From positions 1 to 62,303 of the forward strand of contig NZ_FOFO01000023.1 of the NCBI RefSeq assembly GCF_900110965.1: a stretch of 62,303 nucleotides of DNA. Direction: 5' to 3'. Shown one piece after another: positions 6,426 through 15,487 of the stretch (its first letter is position 1; each line of letters begins with the position of its first letter). Source of the DNA: Ectothiorhodospira magna (GTDB lineage: Bacteria > Pseudomonadota > Gammaproteobacteria > Ectothiorhodospirales > Ectothiorhodospiraceae). A model generated the notes under the pieces. That model did no database searches and was not told the origin of the DNA. It saw nothing but the letters and a program-made list of their open reading frames with translations. The translations under genes were made by a program, and so were the position numbers.

Positions 6426-9107
6426 ATGAAAGTCAATTTCAAAGGCTTGACAGACGACGAGATTCAGGCCTCAAAGCTGAAATTCGGCGACAACAGCATT
6501 ACCCAACAGGAGGGAGACACCTTTCTCTCCAAACTCATGGATAACCTCAAGGACCCCACCATTTTGGTCTTGGTGGCGGCCCTGGTGATGATTTCGGTTC
6601 TGGCCATTTTCGGACATGCAGAATGGTACGAAGGTGTGGGCATCTTCCTTGCCGTGGTGATCGCTACCGGCGTGGCCACGTTCTCCGAACACAAGAACGA
6701 ATCTGCTTTCCAACGTCTGCTGGAGGAGGCCAGCCGGGTCAAGATCAGGGCCTACCGCAACGGTGAAAGCCGCTATGTGGCTCTGGATGATCTGGTGGTG
6801 GGTGATCTGGTGATTCTTGCACCTGGAGACAAGGTGCCCGCTGATGGGGTGATCATCCAGGGTGACCTGATGGTGGATCAGGCTTCCCTCACTGGAGAGG
6901 CAGATCATATTCACAAGGTCAGTCTGGCAGACCCGGAGCAGATACCCGATGCCAGTGCCCTCACCCCCCAGCATCCCTCCTCGGTGCTGCGCGGCAGCGT
7001 GGTGGTGGATGGTGAAGCAGTGGTGCATCTGCTCAGCGTGGGCGACCGGTCCATGTACGGCCAACTGGCCCAGGACATGCAAAGTGCCGACCGGGATTCC
7101 CCGCTCAAGGCCAAGTTGGGAGTTCTGGCGGAAAATATCGGTAAATTCGGCCTGATCGCCGCTATTTTGGTGGCTTTGGCCTTTTTGTTCATGAAATTGT
7201 TCATGGAACGCGGGCTGACCCTGACCACCTTGATGCCCTATTTTCTCGACAGCGCCAACTGGGGTGCCTTGCTCGGGGACATCATCACCGCCGTCATCCT
7301 GGCGGCCATCATTCTGGTAGTGGCTGTGCCCGAAGGGTTACCCATGATGATTGCCATTGTGCTGGCACTCAACATGAAAAAACTCCTCAGCGGCAATGTG
7401 CTGGTCAGAAAGCTCATGGGCATTGAAGCCGCCGGCAGCATGAACATCCTGTTCACCGACAAAACCGGCACCCTGACCCGGGGCATACTTCAGGTCTCCA
7501 CAGTGGTCCGGGGTGATGGAGACAAAAAGGAAGACTATGCCAGTCTGCCACCGGCCCTGGGAAATATTCTGGTGGATGCCCTCAAGCACAATACCACGGC
7601 GGTACTGGAGTCTGATGCCGCCGGTAGGGTACGGGTGGTTGGTGGCGATCGGACCGAAAAGGCGCTGCTGGCCTTCATTGACCCGGCACTGCGGGAATCC
7701 GTTGAAGGGTTCCCCATCGTTGATTTCATCCCCTTCAATTCCGAACGCAAATTTTCTGCGGTGCAGGTTGAAGGTCGGCCTGGCGCCCCGGTGCTGGTCA
7801 AGGGGGCACCGGAACTGATTATCGACCGCTGTCGGTATTATTACGACGCAGAAGGCAAACCGGTTGACATCGGTCATGGAGAAGCCGTCAGAGCCACGAT
7901 GGATGCACTGGCCCGCCAGTCCATGCGCCTGCTGGCCATTGCGACTGCGGCCACGCCTCTGGCAGAAGACCGGAGCATGCCCGAGGAAATGACCCTGGTG
8001 GCCATCATTGGGCTACGGGACGAATTACGCCCGGAATCTCGTGAATCCGTTGAGAGTGCGCAAAATGCCGGCATCCAGGTGGTGATGGTGACCGGAGACC
8101 GGCGGGAAACAGCAGAAGCCATTGGCCGGGATGTGGGCCTGATCCATTCCGACGGGGATCTCATCCTCAGCGCCGATGAACTGGAGCGCATGAGCGACGA
8201 GGAAGTCAAGGCTGTTCTGCCGACACTACGGATTGTGGCCAGGGCCTTTCCTCATCAAAAGGCCCGTCTGGTCCGGCTGGCCCAGGAACTGGGCATGGTG
8301 GTCGGCATGACCGGGGATGGGGTCAATGATGCTTCTGCCCTGAAGCGGGCTGATGTAGGTTTTGCCATGGGATCGGGCACCGAACTGGCCAAGGATGCGG
8401 GAGATATTGTCATTATGGATGACAATTTCTCATCCCTGACCCGGTCGGTGCTGTATGGCAGAACCTTGTTCAGATCCATTCGCAAGTTCCTGGTCTTTCA
8501 GTTGACCGTCAACCTGTCGGCCATTCTTTTGATGTTTTTGGGGCCGCTTTTTGGTTTTGAACTGCCGTTGACCATGATTCAGCTGCTGTGGATCAACCTG
8601 ATCATGGATACCTTGGCGGCCCTGGCCTTCTCCGGCGAGGCGGCAATGCGCCGTTACATGGATGCTCGCCCCATTGAACGCACCGCTCCCCTGATCTCCA
8701 GTGATATGTGGTCTTCCATACTGGTGAATGGTGTCATCATTGCCATACTGAGCATCCTGTTCCTGACCTCTGCATTTGTCGAAGGGCTGTTCAGGAACGA
8801 GGCGGTTTTCCTCACGGCGTTCTTTGCCTTTTTTGTATTCATTCACAACTTCAACAAGTTCAATGCCAGGACAGAGCGTTTGAATATTCTGGAAAACATT
8901 CTGCAAAACCGGGGTTTTCTGGGTATTGTCGGACTGATTTTCCTGGTACAGATCCTGTTTACCTATCTGGGAGGAGATATTCTCAGGACTGTAGGACTGA
9001 CGTTCCAGGAATGGCTGTATGTCGTGCTGTTCTCCCTGGTGATCATTCCCATTGATATGGCCAGAAAATTGATCCGTGACAAGGTCACTGGCGCCACACC
9101 TGCCTGA
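6426..9107 (+). CDS. calcium-type P-type ATPase
   Basis: 893 residues, P2 class. Visible motifs: LTGEA actuator loop near residue 156; PEGLP in membrane helix 4 near 302 (the Ca/Na,K-type ion-site motif); phosphorylated Asp 345 in DKTGTLTRG; KGAPE nucleotide-binding loop; and TGDGVNDASALKRADVG near 629. Four hydrophobic helices lie before and six after the cytosolic domains. The N-terminus and length resemble PMCA-like bacterial calcium pumps, so it probably exports calcium using ATP. It follows three TerD-family genes, two with intact acidic calcium loops, and calcium transport/binding is a known theme of Ter neighbourhoods. The ion itself is inferred. Confidence 0.9.
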   Translation: MKVNFKGLTDDEIQASKLKFGDNSITQQEGDTFLSKLMDNLKDPTILVLVAALVMISVLAIFGHAEWYEGVGIFLAVVIATGVATFSEHKNESAFQRLLEEASRVKIRAYRNGESRYVALDDLVVGDLVILAPGDKVPADGVIIQGDLMVDQASLTGEADHIHKVSLADPEQIPDASALTPQHPSSVLRGSVVVDGEAVVHLLSVGDRSMYGQLAQDMQSADRDSPLKAKLGVLAENIGKFGLIAAILVALAFLFMKLFMERGLTLTTLMPYFLDSANWGALLGDIITAVILAAIILVVAVPEGLPMMIAIVLALNMKKLLSGNVLVRKLMGIEAAGSMNILFTDKTGTLTRGILQVSTVVRGDGDKKEDYASLPPALGNILVDALKHNTTAVLESDAAGRVRVVGGDRTEKALLAFIDPALRESVEGFPIVDFIPFNSERKFSAVQVEGRPGAPVLVKGAPELIIDRCRYYYDAEGKPVDIGHGEAVRATMDALARQSMRLLAIATAATPLAEDRSMPEEMTLVAIIGLRDELRPESRESVESAQNAGIQVVMVTGDRRETAEAIGRDVGLIHSDGDLILSADELERMSDEEVKAVLPTLRIVARAFPHQKARLVRLAQELGMVVGMTGDGVNDASALKRADVGFAMGSGTELAKDAGDIVIMDDNFSSLTRSVLYGRTLFRSIRKFLVFQLTVNLSAILLMFLGPLFGFELPLTMIQLLWINLIMDTLAALAFSGEAAMRRYMDARPIERTAPLISSDMWSSILVNGVIIAILSILFLTSAFVEGLFRNEAVFLTAFFAFFVFIHNFNKFNARTERLNILENILQNRGFLGIVGLIFLVQILFTYLGGDILRTVGLTFQEWLYVVLFSLVIIPIDMARKLIRDKVTGATPA

Positions 9108-9116
9108 CGGCAGAAG

Positions 9117-9536
9117 ATGGAAGTGAGGATCAAGGTTGGTATTGGCCTGGGGTGTACCCCAGGCCTGTCCTTGCGTGTCATGATGATTGCTGTGCATCGG
9201 GCGCTGCATGAGGTGGGTCTTGGACCGGATGCGGTTATTGGCCTGGGTACCATCATGCAACGTCGTGACGAACCGGCTATCGTCCTCACGGCGCGCCATC
9301 ATGGCTGGAACATTCAGGCGTTTTCCGCCGAAGCCCTGTCCCGGGTGCCCGTACCCAATCCTTCCGAGCGTGTCAGGCAGGTGATGGGCACACCGGCGGT
9401 GGCCGAGGCGGCGGCCCTGCTTGTGGTTGGAACACGGGATCCAAAGCACCTGCTGCTGGAAAAACTGATTCACCGCGACGGCGAGCGCAAGGCCGCCACG
9501 GTTTCCATTGCCCGTTGTCCTACGGATAACAATTAA
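9117..9536 (+). CDS. cobE: CobE/CbiG C-terminal domain protein
   Basis: 139 residues matching the C-terminal domain of CbiG, which stands alone as CobE in the aerobic cobalamin pathway. It opens VGIGLGCTPG and has the hallmark VPVPNPSERVRQVMGTPAVAEAAALL near residue 80-105. No other cobalamin genes are in the window. It begins nine nt after the P-ATPase stop, so it may be co-transcribed, which is an odd pairing. The reaction of CobE alone is not settled; in CbiG the domain goes with ring-contraction chemistry. Confidence 0.8.
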   Translation: MEVRIKVGIGLGCTPGLSLRVMMIAVHRALHEVGLGPDAVIGLGTIMQRRDEPAIVLTARHHGWNIQAFSAEALSRVPVPNPSERVRQVMGTPAVAEAAALLVVGTRDPKHLLLEKLIHRDGERKAATVSIARCPTDNN

Positions 9537-9998
9537 AAGCTTCTCGCGCAACACGGGTGATTTTTACCCCGCGCCCATCACCGGCCACGCTCGCTGTGGC
9601 CACATCCCGATCAGGGTATTCATCCGAAGTTCCTTCCCAAGGACAGCCCCGATCTCCCCTCGGGGACTGCCAATCCCTGGATGGACTCGGGTTCCAGCTC
9701 GCTCCCCCTGCCCCCCCTGGTGTGCTCGGCCAGTGACTACCAGCAGCGTCGCGTTCTTTGCTGATCTTCTGCTTTCGGAAGCGAAAGCTTGCTGGCAGAT
9801 TTTCCTCTTTATCTTTCCCAGACCTTTTTTGATATTTTCAATTTTTCCTTTTTAATCATTTGCAAGCATTTGTTTTTATTAAAAATTAATAATTTAATGC
9901 GTAGGAATTCCGGGTTAAGTGCGCAGGGATTCCTTAACGCGAGCCGGCTTTTCCGCTAGCACTCCAAAGCCGGCTGATTATAAAGAAAAGGAATCCAG
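9537..9998. other. long non-coding gap with AT-rich half and inverted repeats
   Basis: The first part holds a family-B-like tail, TTCTCGCGCAACACGG (9541-9556), ending at GTGA (9557), but no closing CGCGA arm is seen upstream. A small palindrome, GGCCAC/GTGGCC, follows near 9590. From about 9830 the sequence is very AT-rich. At about 9940-9975 a perfect ten-base inverted repeat, AGCCGGCTTT/AAAGCCGGCT, lies some 30 nt before the Mrr-like gene and could be an operator or a terminator without a T run. A frame opens at GTG 9557 for about 60 codons, but I do not recognise it. Confidence 0.5.
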
Positions 9999-10874
9999 AT
10001 GCCACACGTGATGCCAACATTTGACTCCCTGATGAATCCGCTTCTTGAAGCACTGTTCGAGCTGGGGGGATCAGGATCTATTGATGAGATTTATGAAAAA
10101 ATCATCGAAATGCAGAAAATTGATGATGAGCTGGCCTCAATTCCGCATAACCCAGAAAAAAGCAACCTGACCGAAATCGGTTATCGGATGGCTTGGGCGC
10201 GAACATATCTGAAGAAATATGGGTTTCTGGAGAACTCGAATCGGGGAGTCTGGGCGCTGACTCCGCTTGCCCGTGAGAAACGGAAAATTAATCCGAAGGA
10301 TGTCGTGAAAAAGGTACGGGAAGCCGATAAAGAAGCTTCCCGAAAAAAGTTACGGAAAACTAGCCGTGAAGATGAAATTGAGCTGGCAGATAATGCAGAA
10401 ATTGACAATGATTCCTGGCGAGAAAACCTTTATCAACTACTGACCAATGAAATAGCACCGGATGCTTTTGAACGACTAACCCAACGTCTCTTGAGAGAGT
10501 CGGGTTTTATCCATGTTGAGGTTACAGGTCGAACTGGAGATGGTGGTATTGATGGGAAGGGCATTGCCAGAATTCACGGATTTATGAGCTTTCATGTCAT
10601 TTTTCAATGCAAAAAGTATCAGGGATCAGTTTCTGCGGGAGATATTCGTGATTTTCGAGGCGCAATGGTTGGACGCGCTGACAAAGGTCTTTTCATTACA
10701 ACTGGAACTTTTACGCCAGCTGCAATCAAGGAGGCTACTCGTGACGGGGCGCCTCCAATTGATTTGGTAGATGGTGAACATCTTGCAGAAAAGCTTAAGG
10801 AGTTCGGTCTCGGAATCCAAACTGAGATGATCGAAAAGGTTACAGTGGACAAGCAATGGTTTCGAAATCTTTGA
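9999..10874 (+). CDS. mrr: Mrr-like restriction endonuclease
   Basis: 291 residues. Residues 1-100 form a winged-helix-like N-terminal domain of the Mrr_N type (IGYRMAWARTYLKKYGFLENS). Residues 100-140 are a charged linker. Residues 145-280 are the Mrr catalytic domain: FERLTQRLLRESGF, catalytic Asp in RTGDGGIDGKG near 180, and QCKKY near 204 (the PD-D/EXK-type core). Mrr enzymes cut DNA carrying foreign methylation. The gene is clearly more AT-rich than its neighbours and is flanked by AT-rich DNA and a transposase scrap, so recent transfer is likely. AAAGGAA precedes the ATG. Confidence 0.88.
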   Translation: MPHVMPTFDSLMNPLLEALFELGGSGSIDEIYEKIIEMQKIDDELASIPHNPEKSNLTEIGYRMAWARTYLKKYGFLENSNRGVWALTPLAREKRKINPKDVVKKVREADKEASRKKLRKTSREDEIELADNAEIDNDSWRENLYQLLTNEIAPDAFERLTQRLLRESGFIHVEVTGRTGDGGIDGKGIARIHGFMSFHVIFQCKKYQGSVSAGDIRDFRGAMVGRADKGLFITTGTFTPAAIKEATRDGAPPIDLVDGEHLAEKLKEFGLGIQTEMIEKVTVDKQWFRNL

Positions 10875-10920
10875 GCCGAATTTGGCCTAAAAATCTCAAC
10901 TATCGACTGGATCAATACCG

Positions 10921-11143
10921 ACCTTGACGCCCTCCCCGCCCTGAATGTCGCCTTCCAGATTCCTGCTTCATGGTCCGTTGCTCTTTGGGATTGCCCGCAG
11001 AGGCTTACACAGACTCCACAGGCTTAACCTCCCGTGCGCCCCACGGTAGTTTTCTCGTGCTCTGGCAGCTTGTCGGCTCCGGCCAGAATGGCCTTGCCTG
11101 CTTTAAGGATGTTCTTTGCAGCGTTCACATCGCGGTCGTCAGT
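10921..11143 (-). mobile_element. TnpB C-terminal remnant with right end
   Basis: Reading the minus strand from 11143 gives TDDRDVNAAKNILKAG, the end of a TnpB RuvC domain (DRD.NAA.NI), then a tail to a stop at 11024. The usual downstream strip KQESGRRHSGRGG is still readable in another frame to about 10930. It contains the right-end hairpin half CAGGGCGGGGAGG. Only about 220 nt of the element remain. The 5' edge lies exactly where the PepSY gene breaks off, so this scrap replaced the end of that gene. It belongs to a different TnpB type from the one at 3-446. Confidence 0.75.
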
Positions 11144-11783
11144 CATAGGACCAGTACAGGCCCGTCAGGGCTGCCAGCAGATAGAGGGGCAACACCTAGG
11201 TACCCACCACCCCGTGCATGCTGGAGACGAACCCGCGCCCCGAGCGGCGAACACTGAAGGTGAACCAGCCAGCCAGTGCCTTCCAGGACCGGGGCCAGCG
11301 CAGGTAGATGCCCGACAGCACCAGGATGATCAGCATGATGGTGGCCGCCCCGGTGATCTGCTTGCCCACATCCCCCATCAGCAGCCAGCGATGCAGGCGC
11401 TGCAGAGTGCGGAAGAAGGCCTGCCCCTTGAGTTCGGCGCCGATCAGTTCACCCGTGTAGGGATTGAAGTAGTGATTGACCCCGCGGCGTGCCTGCGGCC
11501 CATCACCGGCCACGTTCACGGTGGCCGCATCCCGGGGATCGGAGGACAGGCTCAGGGCATTGATCTGCCGTTCCGGCAGGGCCTGCTGCGCCTGTCGCAG
11601 CAGGGCCTCCGGAGACAGGCGCTGAGCGTCCAAAGGCTCCACCCGCAGGACATCACTGTTGATGGCGCGGATGATCTCGCGCTCGAAGGTCAGCATTCCC
11701 CCGGTCACGCCGAGGATGATCAGCACGACACCGACCGTGATGCCCATGAACCAGTGAAGCTGGAACCAGAGTTTGCGTAGCAT
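11141..11783 (-). pseudogene. PepSY-domain membrane protein, truncated and with a nonsense codon
   Basis: Starts at MLRKLWFQLHWF with GAGG seven nt upstream. It has a first membrane helix (GITVGVVLIILGVTGG), a periplasmic PepSY-type segment and a second helix (ITGAATIMLIILVLSGIYL). After SSMHGVVGT comes TAG (11196-11198) where family members usually have Trp, then VLPLYLLAALTGLYWSYD in the same frame, and then the TnpB scrap. Family members are near 370-500 residues; here about 215 codons remain. Proteins of this type are usually iron-uptake partners encoded beside a TonB-dependent receptor, as here. The receptor gene lies eight nt upstream on the same strand. Confidence 0.85.
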
Positions 11784-11791
11784 GGGGCGCC

Positions 11792-14047
11792 TCAGAAGTC
11801 GTAGGTGGCGGATAGCCACAGACTCCGACGGTCCAGATACACCCCGCTGGTGGCGGCGGCGGTCTGGGTGTACCGGTAGGCGTGGTAGGTCTGGCCATCG
11901 TGGACATAGCTGTCCGATTTGCCGAAATCCTTGTCCAGCAGGTTGTAGACGGTGCCGGTCAGGCGCACCCGGTCGGACATGCGATAGGTGGCACCCAGAT
12001 TGAACACGGCGTAGCTGTCCAGCTTGTTACCCAATTGCTGATACAGGGAAAGGTTCTGACCGGAGGTGGGCAGCCCGCCGCTAAAGCGTTCACGGGAGGA
12101 ATAGAACTCCCCGTCCAGGCGGGTCGACAGTCGGTTGCTGACGTCCCACAACAGTCGGGTGGTCAGGGCGTGCTCCGGCGTGTTGGTCAGCAGCAGGCCC
12201 TTCTGGTCACCGGAGCGGATCTCGGTGTCCGTGTAGGTATAGCCGCCACTGATCTCCCAGGCCGGGGCAAAGCGATAACGGGCGCTCAGTTCCACGCCCT
12301 GGGAAATGGCGCGGTCGATGTTCACCGACTGGGAGAACTCTTCCTGCTCGGTGAAGTTACCGATGCTCAGACAGCCCGGTATCCCGGCATGGGGCTGGTT
12401 GCCGTTCCCATCCACATACTGGCAGTTGAGGATCCCTTCACCACTGGCAATCCGATCCGTGAAGCGGGTATGGAAGAGCGTGACATCCGCGGACAGTCCG
12501 GTCCGGTTGTCAAAGCCCGCGCCCAGCTCATAGTTGGTGGTCTTTTCCGGCTTGAGATGGGGAGAACCGATGGTAATCGTCCGCCCCTGGTTGGTGAAAC
12601 CGGTAATGCCGTCATGGAGCTGGTTCAGGGTGGGGGTCTTGTAACCCCGGCCGACACCACCCTTCAGGGTCCACTGATCATCAGCCTTCCAGACCAGATA
12701 GGCGCGGGGGCTGAAGTGTCCGTCAAAGGCATCATGGTTTTCATAGCGGGCACCCAGGGTGAGGGCCAGATCATGTCTGAGCCACCACTCGTCCTCGACA
12801 AAGACTGACCAGTTGCTCTGCTCGAAGGCCTGACTGCCTGCCGCGCCGTCTTCCAGCCTGGAATCCACATACTGTCCACCCAGGGTTAGCATGTGATCAC
12901 CGGTGGGCATCACCCATTTGCCATCCACCACCAGGTCACGGTTCTCCAACAGCCGGGGTTCGCCACCCACGGCTTCATAGCCGTAGTCCGGCGCACTGCC
13001 CGCAGGCAGGGTGCGGCCAAGGGTTTCCGTGGTGATGCGGGTCACGCTGCCTTCCAGGGTGCCGGCCTCGAAATGACCGCGATAACCCAGCACGGCCTGA
13101 TCCCGGTTGAAGCGCAGTTCATCCTCATAGCCCCAAACCGTGCCGGGCTGGGGGGCGCAGGTGTTGCGGTTGGTGCCATCCAGAGTGCCCAGACGGCAGT
13201 TGTCATTGGAATAGGTCTGCCGGGCACGTTCCAGATCCAGCCAGACCTGCTGATCGTCCACGGGGGTCAGGGTCAGACGACCGCCCAGGGAGTGGATCCG
13301 CGCCTCCGGCGGGCGGGGATCACGCCCGGCACTGTTTTCGATCAACCGGTCCGAGGCATCCCGGTCGAACAGGCGCCCACGCACCTGCAGACCCAACCGG
13401 TCTTCCACCAGCGGTCCGGTGGTGAAAACGCTGATGCTGGAGCTGTTGCCGGCACTGCGATCTTCCTGGAAGGTGTTTTCCACCGTGACGCTGCCCCCCC
13501 ACTGTCGGCTGACCGGGCGGGTGATGATGTTGATCACCCCGCCCATGGCATCCGATCCATACAGGGTGGACATGGGGCCACGGATTACCTCAATGCGCTC
13601 AATGGCCGACAGCGGCGGCAGGAAGCTGGTGGAGGTCTCGCCGAAGCCATTGGGGGTGACATTGCCGGAGGTGTTCTGGCGGCGACCATCGATCAGGATC
13701 AGGGTGTATTCACTGGGCAGACCGCGGATGCCGATGTTCAGTCCGCCGGTTTTGCCGGTGCCCGCTCGCACATCCACCCCCGGCACATCCGCCAGGGCCT
13801 CGGCCAGGTTGGAAAAACGCTTCTGCTCCAGATCCTCCCGGGTCACCACCGAGATGCTGGCGGGAGCATCCCGCAGCGCCTGCTCAAAACCCGCGGCACT
13901 GATGACGTTGATCTCATCCAGCCGGAGGGTTTCCGAAGCCAGGACGGAACTGACCACACTCCCCAGGGCCAGGGCCACGGCGGTCTTGAGCATCAGGGGG
14001 CGAAGGATCAGGCATGAAGATGCCGACGGTTGGACAGGTGAAACCAT
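11792..14047 (-). CDS. TonB-dependent outer-membrane receptor, ferric-siderophore type
   Basis: 751 residues. A signal peptide with an Ala-rich core (LKTAVALALGSVVSSVLAS) is followed by a plug domain (ASISVVTREDLEQ, VRAGTGKTGGLNIGIRGLP, IERIEVIRGP, LYGSDAMGGVINIIT) and a long beta-barrel ending in the C-terminal aromatic LWLSATYDF. The barrel resembles FepA/BfrA/IrgA-type catecholate siderophore receptors. It feeds a periplasmic partner and, through TonB, imports iron complexes. The downstream PepSY partner is broken. The start at 14047 has GGGAG ten nt upstream; an internal Met at 13993 is an alternative. Upstream lies an AT-rich tract that could hold a Fur site. Confidence 0.9.
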   Translation of the reverse strand: MVSPVQPSASSCLILRPLMLKTAVALALGSVVSSVLASETLRLDEINVISAAGFEQALRDAPASISVVTREDLEQKRFSNLAEALADVPGVDVRAGTGKTGGLNIGIRGLPSEYTLILIDGRRQNTSGNVTPNGFGETSTSFLPPLSAIERIEVIRGPMSTLYGSDAMGGVINIITRPVSRQWGGSVTVENTFQEDRSAGNSSSISVFTTGPLVEDRLGLQVRGRLFDRDASDRLIENSAGRDPRPPEARIHSLGGRLTLTPVDDQQVWLDLERARQTYSNDNCRLGTLDGTNRNTCAPQPGTVWGYEDELRFNRDQAVLGYRGHFEAGTLEGSVTRITTETLGRTLPAGSAPDYGYEAVGGEPRLLENRDLVVDGKWVMPTGDHMLTLGGQYVDSRLEDGAAGSQAFEQSNWSVFVEDEWWLRHDLALTLGARYENHDAFDGHFSPRAYLVWKADDQWTLKGGVGRGYKTPTLNQLHDGITGFTNQGRTITIGSPHLKPEKTTNYELGAGFDNRTGLSADVTLFHTRFTDRIASGEGILNCQYVDGNGNQPHAGIPGCLSIGNFTEQEEFSQSVNIDRAISQGVELSARYRFAPAWEISGGYTYTDTEIRSGDQKGLLLTNTPEHALTTRLLWDVSNRLSTRLDGEFYSSRERFSGGLPTSGQNLSLYQQLGNKLDSYAVFNLGATYRMSDRVRLTGTVYNLLDKDFGKSDSYVHDGQTYHAYRYTQTAAATSGVYLDRRSLWLSATYDF

Positions 14048-14129
14048 GACGTGAAAACTCCCATTTCATACGGATTGAACAGCTCTGCCCCGACCTGGAA
14101 GCCTCCCGCTTTAGCGGTAGAACTGGCTG

Positions 14130-14190
14130 GGGCAACAAGAGGTATAAATAATAGCGTTAATGTTAATCAATATTAATTAATATTATAAGC
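14130..14190 (-). promoter_or_regulatory. AT-rich promoter region, possible Fur-type operator
   Basis: About 60 nt of alternating AT triplets (TTAATGTTAATCAATATTAA core) lie 85-145 nt upstream of the receptor gene in otherwise GC-rich DNA. Fur boxes are built of NATWAT-like hexamers, and several overlapping weak matches can be drawn, but no clean 19-bp box is seen. The siderophore-receptor context makes iron control plausible. Confidence 0.35.
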
Positions 14191-14276
14191 GCCCATTTTT
14201 CTTCCACCAACACAGGGGGCGGATCAGCGTCTGTCTGCCGCTGACCAGGCCGTGACCGGCGGGTTGTTTCCCTTGA

Positions 14277-14630
14277 TCACTCCACCACACCCTGCTCCGG
14301 CAACAGGCGATAGCGCCGTGTGCCGTCCGGGTATGCCGACTCCAGCAGCATGACGGTATCACCCACTGCGGGCAGACGACCCAGACCCTGGACCCGGGTT
14401 TCCTCGCCGGTTTCCAGACGGACCCGCAGGGTCACCAGGGTGACGGACTGACCGGAGCGCAGTCCGGTGGCGGTGCCTTCGTTGACCTCCAGCACCGTCG
14501 CGCTCACCTGTCCCGTGACCGGGGCACCCTGGGGCAGCAACCACAGCCCGGCCACCAGGGCAAACCCCATGACCACCACCAGAAACCTCAGGCGATTGCT
14601 CACATAGCGAAATCCATCCAGCATGATCAC
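14277..14630 (-). CDS. small membrane-anchored protein of unknown function
   Basis: 117 residues. One hydrophobic segment near residues 14-33 (LRFLVVVMGFALVAGLWLLP) would anchor it. The rest is a small beta-rich domain (GQVSATVLEVNEG, LVTLRVRLETGEETRVQGLGRLPAVGDTVML) whose pattern recalls an OB or NfeD-like barrel facing outward. It begins 12 nt after uppP ends, so it is probably co-transcribed with it. No catalytic motif seen. I cannot name a family. Confidence 0.6.
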   Translation of the reverse strand: MIMLDGFRYVSNRLRFLVVVMGFALVAGLWLLPQGAPVTGQVSATVLEVNEGTATGLRSGQSVTLVTLRVRLETGEETRVQGLGRLPAVGDTVMLLESAYPDGTRRYRLLPEQGVVE

Positions 14631-14642
14631 CGCCTCCGGGCA

Positions 14643-15443
14643 CTACCAGAACATGAAGATCAGGAATGCCCCCAGCAGCAGCCGGTAGACGACGAAGGGC
14701 AAAAAGCTCATGCGGGCCAGCAACTTGAGGAACAGGTGAATGCACAGATAGGCGCTGACCCCAGCCACCAGGGCGCCGATCAGAATCATCGACCAGGCGA
14801 CGTTTTCCTCCGGGGCCTGGATGAGCCCCCAGGTCTCATAGCCACCCGCCAGGGCGATGATGGGAATGGAAAGCAGGAAGGAGTAGCGGGCTGCCGCCTG
14901 ACGGTTGAACCCCATGAACAGGGCGGCGGTCATGGTGGCACCGGAGCGGGAGACTCCGGGGATCAGCGCCAGGGCCTGGGCCAGGCCAATCACCAGCACA
15001 TCCAGCCAGCCGATCTGGTATTCATCCCGGCGCCGCCGACCCACCCAGTCCGCCAGCCCCAGCAGCAGGGCGAAGATGATGGTGGTGAAGATGATCACCT
15101 CCACCGAACGCAGGCTGGTGGAGATCACATCGTGGAACAAAAGTCCCGCCAGACCCGCCGGAATGGTCCCCAGACCCACGGCCCAGGCCAGCTTGGCATC
15201 CGGGGTAAAGCCCCGCCCCACCAACGAACCGGCCCAGTGGGTGGCCATGCGGCGTAATTCCGCCCGAAAGTAGACGATCACGGCCACCAGACTGCCCACA
15301 TGGGTGGCCACGTCGAAGGTGAGCCCCTGATCCTCCCAGGCGGTGAGCTCGGGCACCAGGATCAGGTGGGCAGCGCTGGAAATGGGAAGAAATTCCGTCA
15401 GCCCCTGTACCAGGGCAAGGACCAGGGTCTGGAAGAGATCCAA
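14643..15443 (-). CDS. uppP: undecaprenyl-diphosphatase UppP
   Basis: 266 residues, the usual BacA/UppP length, with about eight membrane helices. Conserved active-site segments are EFLPISSAAHLIL near residue 17 and GVSRSGATMTAALFMG near 165-180. The enzyme dephosphorylates undecaprenyl diphosphate at the inner membrane, recycling the lipid carrier for peptidoglycan and other surface polymers, and gives bacitracin resistance. It lies 44 nt after sbcC on the same strand. Confidence 0.95.
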   Translation of the reverse strand: MDLFQTLVLALVQGLTEFLPISSAAHLILVPELTAWEDQGLTFDVATHVGSLVAVIVYFRAELRRMATHWAGSLVGRGFTPDAKLAWAVGLGTIPAGLAGLLFHDVISTSLRSVEVIIFTTIIFALLLGLADWVGRRRRDEYQIGWLDVLVIGLAQALALIPGVSRSGATMTAALFMGFNRQAAARYSFLLSIPIIALAGGYETWGLIQAPEENVAWSMILIGALVAGVSAYLCIHLFLKLLARMSFLPFVVYRLLLGAFLIFMFW

Positions 15444-15487
15444 GGTAAGGCTCCGTTCATCAGTTCCGGGGGCACATTATGGCGAAA

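Noticed and set aside
12893-14017. 374-codon frame antisense to the TonB-dependent receptor
   Set aside because: The receptor has plug and barrel motifs throughout; the antisense frame has no start context or domain.
14130-14190. a definite Fur box before the siderophore receptor
   Set aside because: Only overlapping weak hexamers in a general AT-rich tract; kept as a low-confidence regulatory region.
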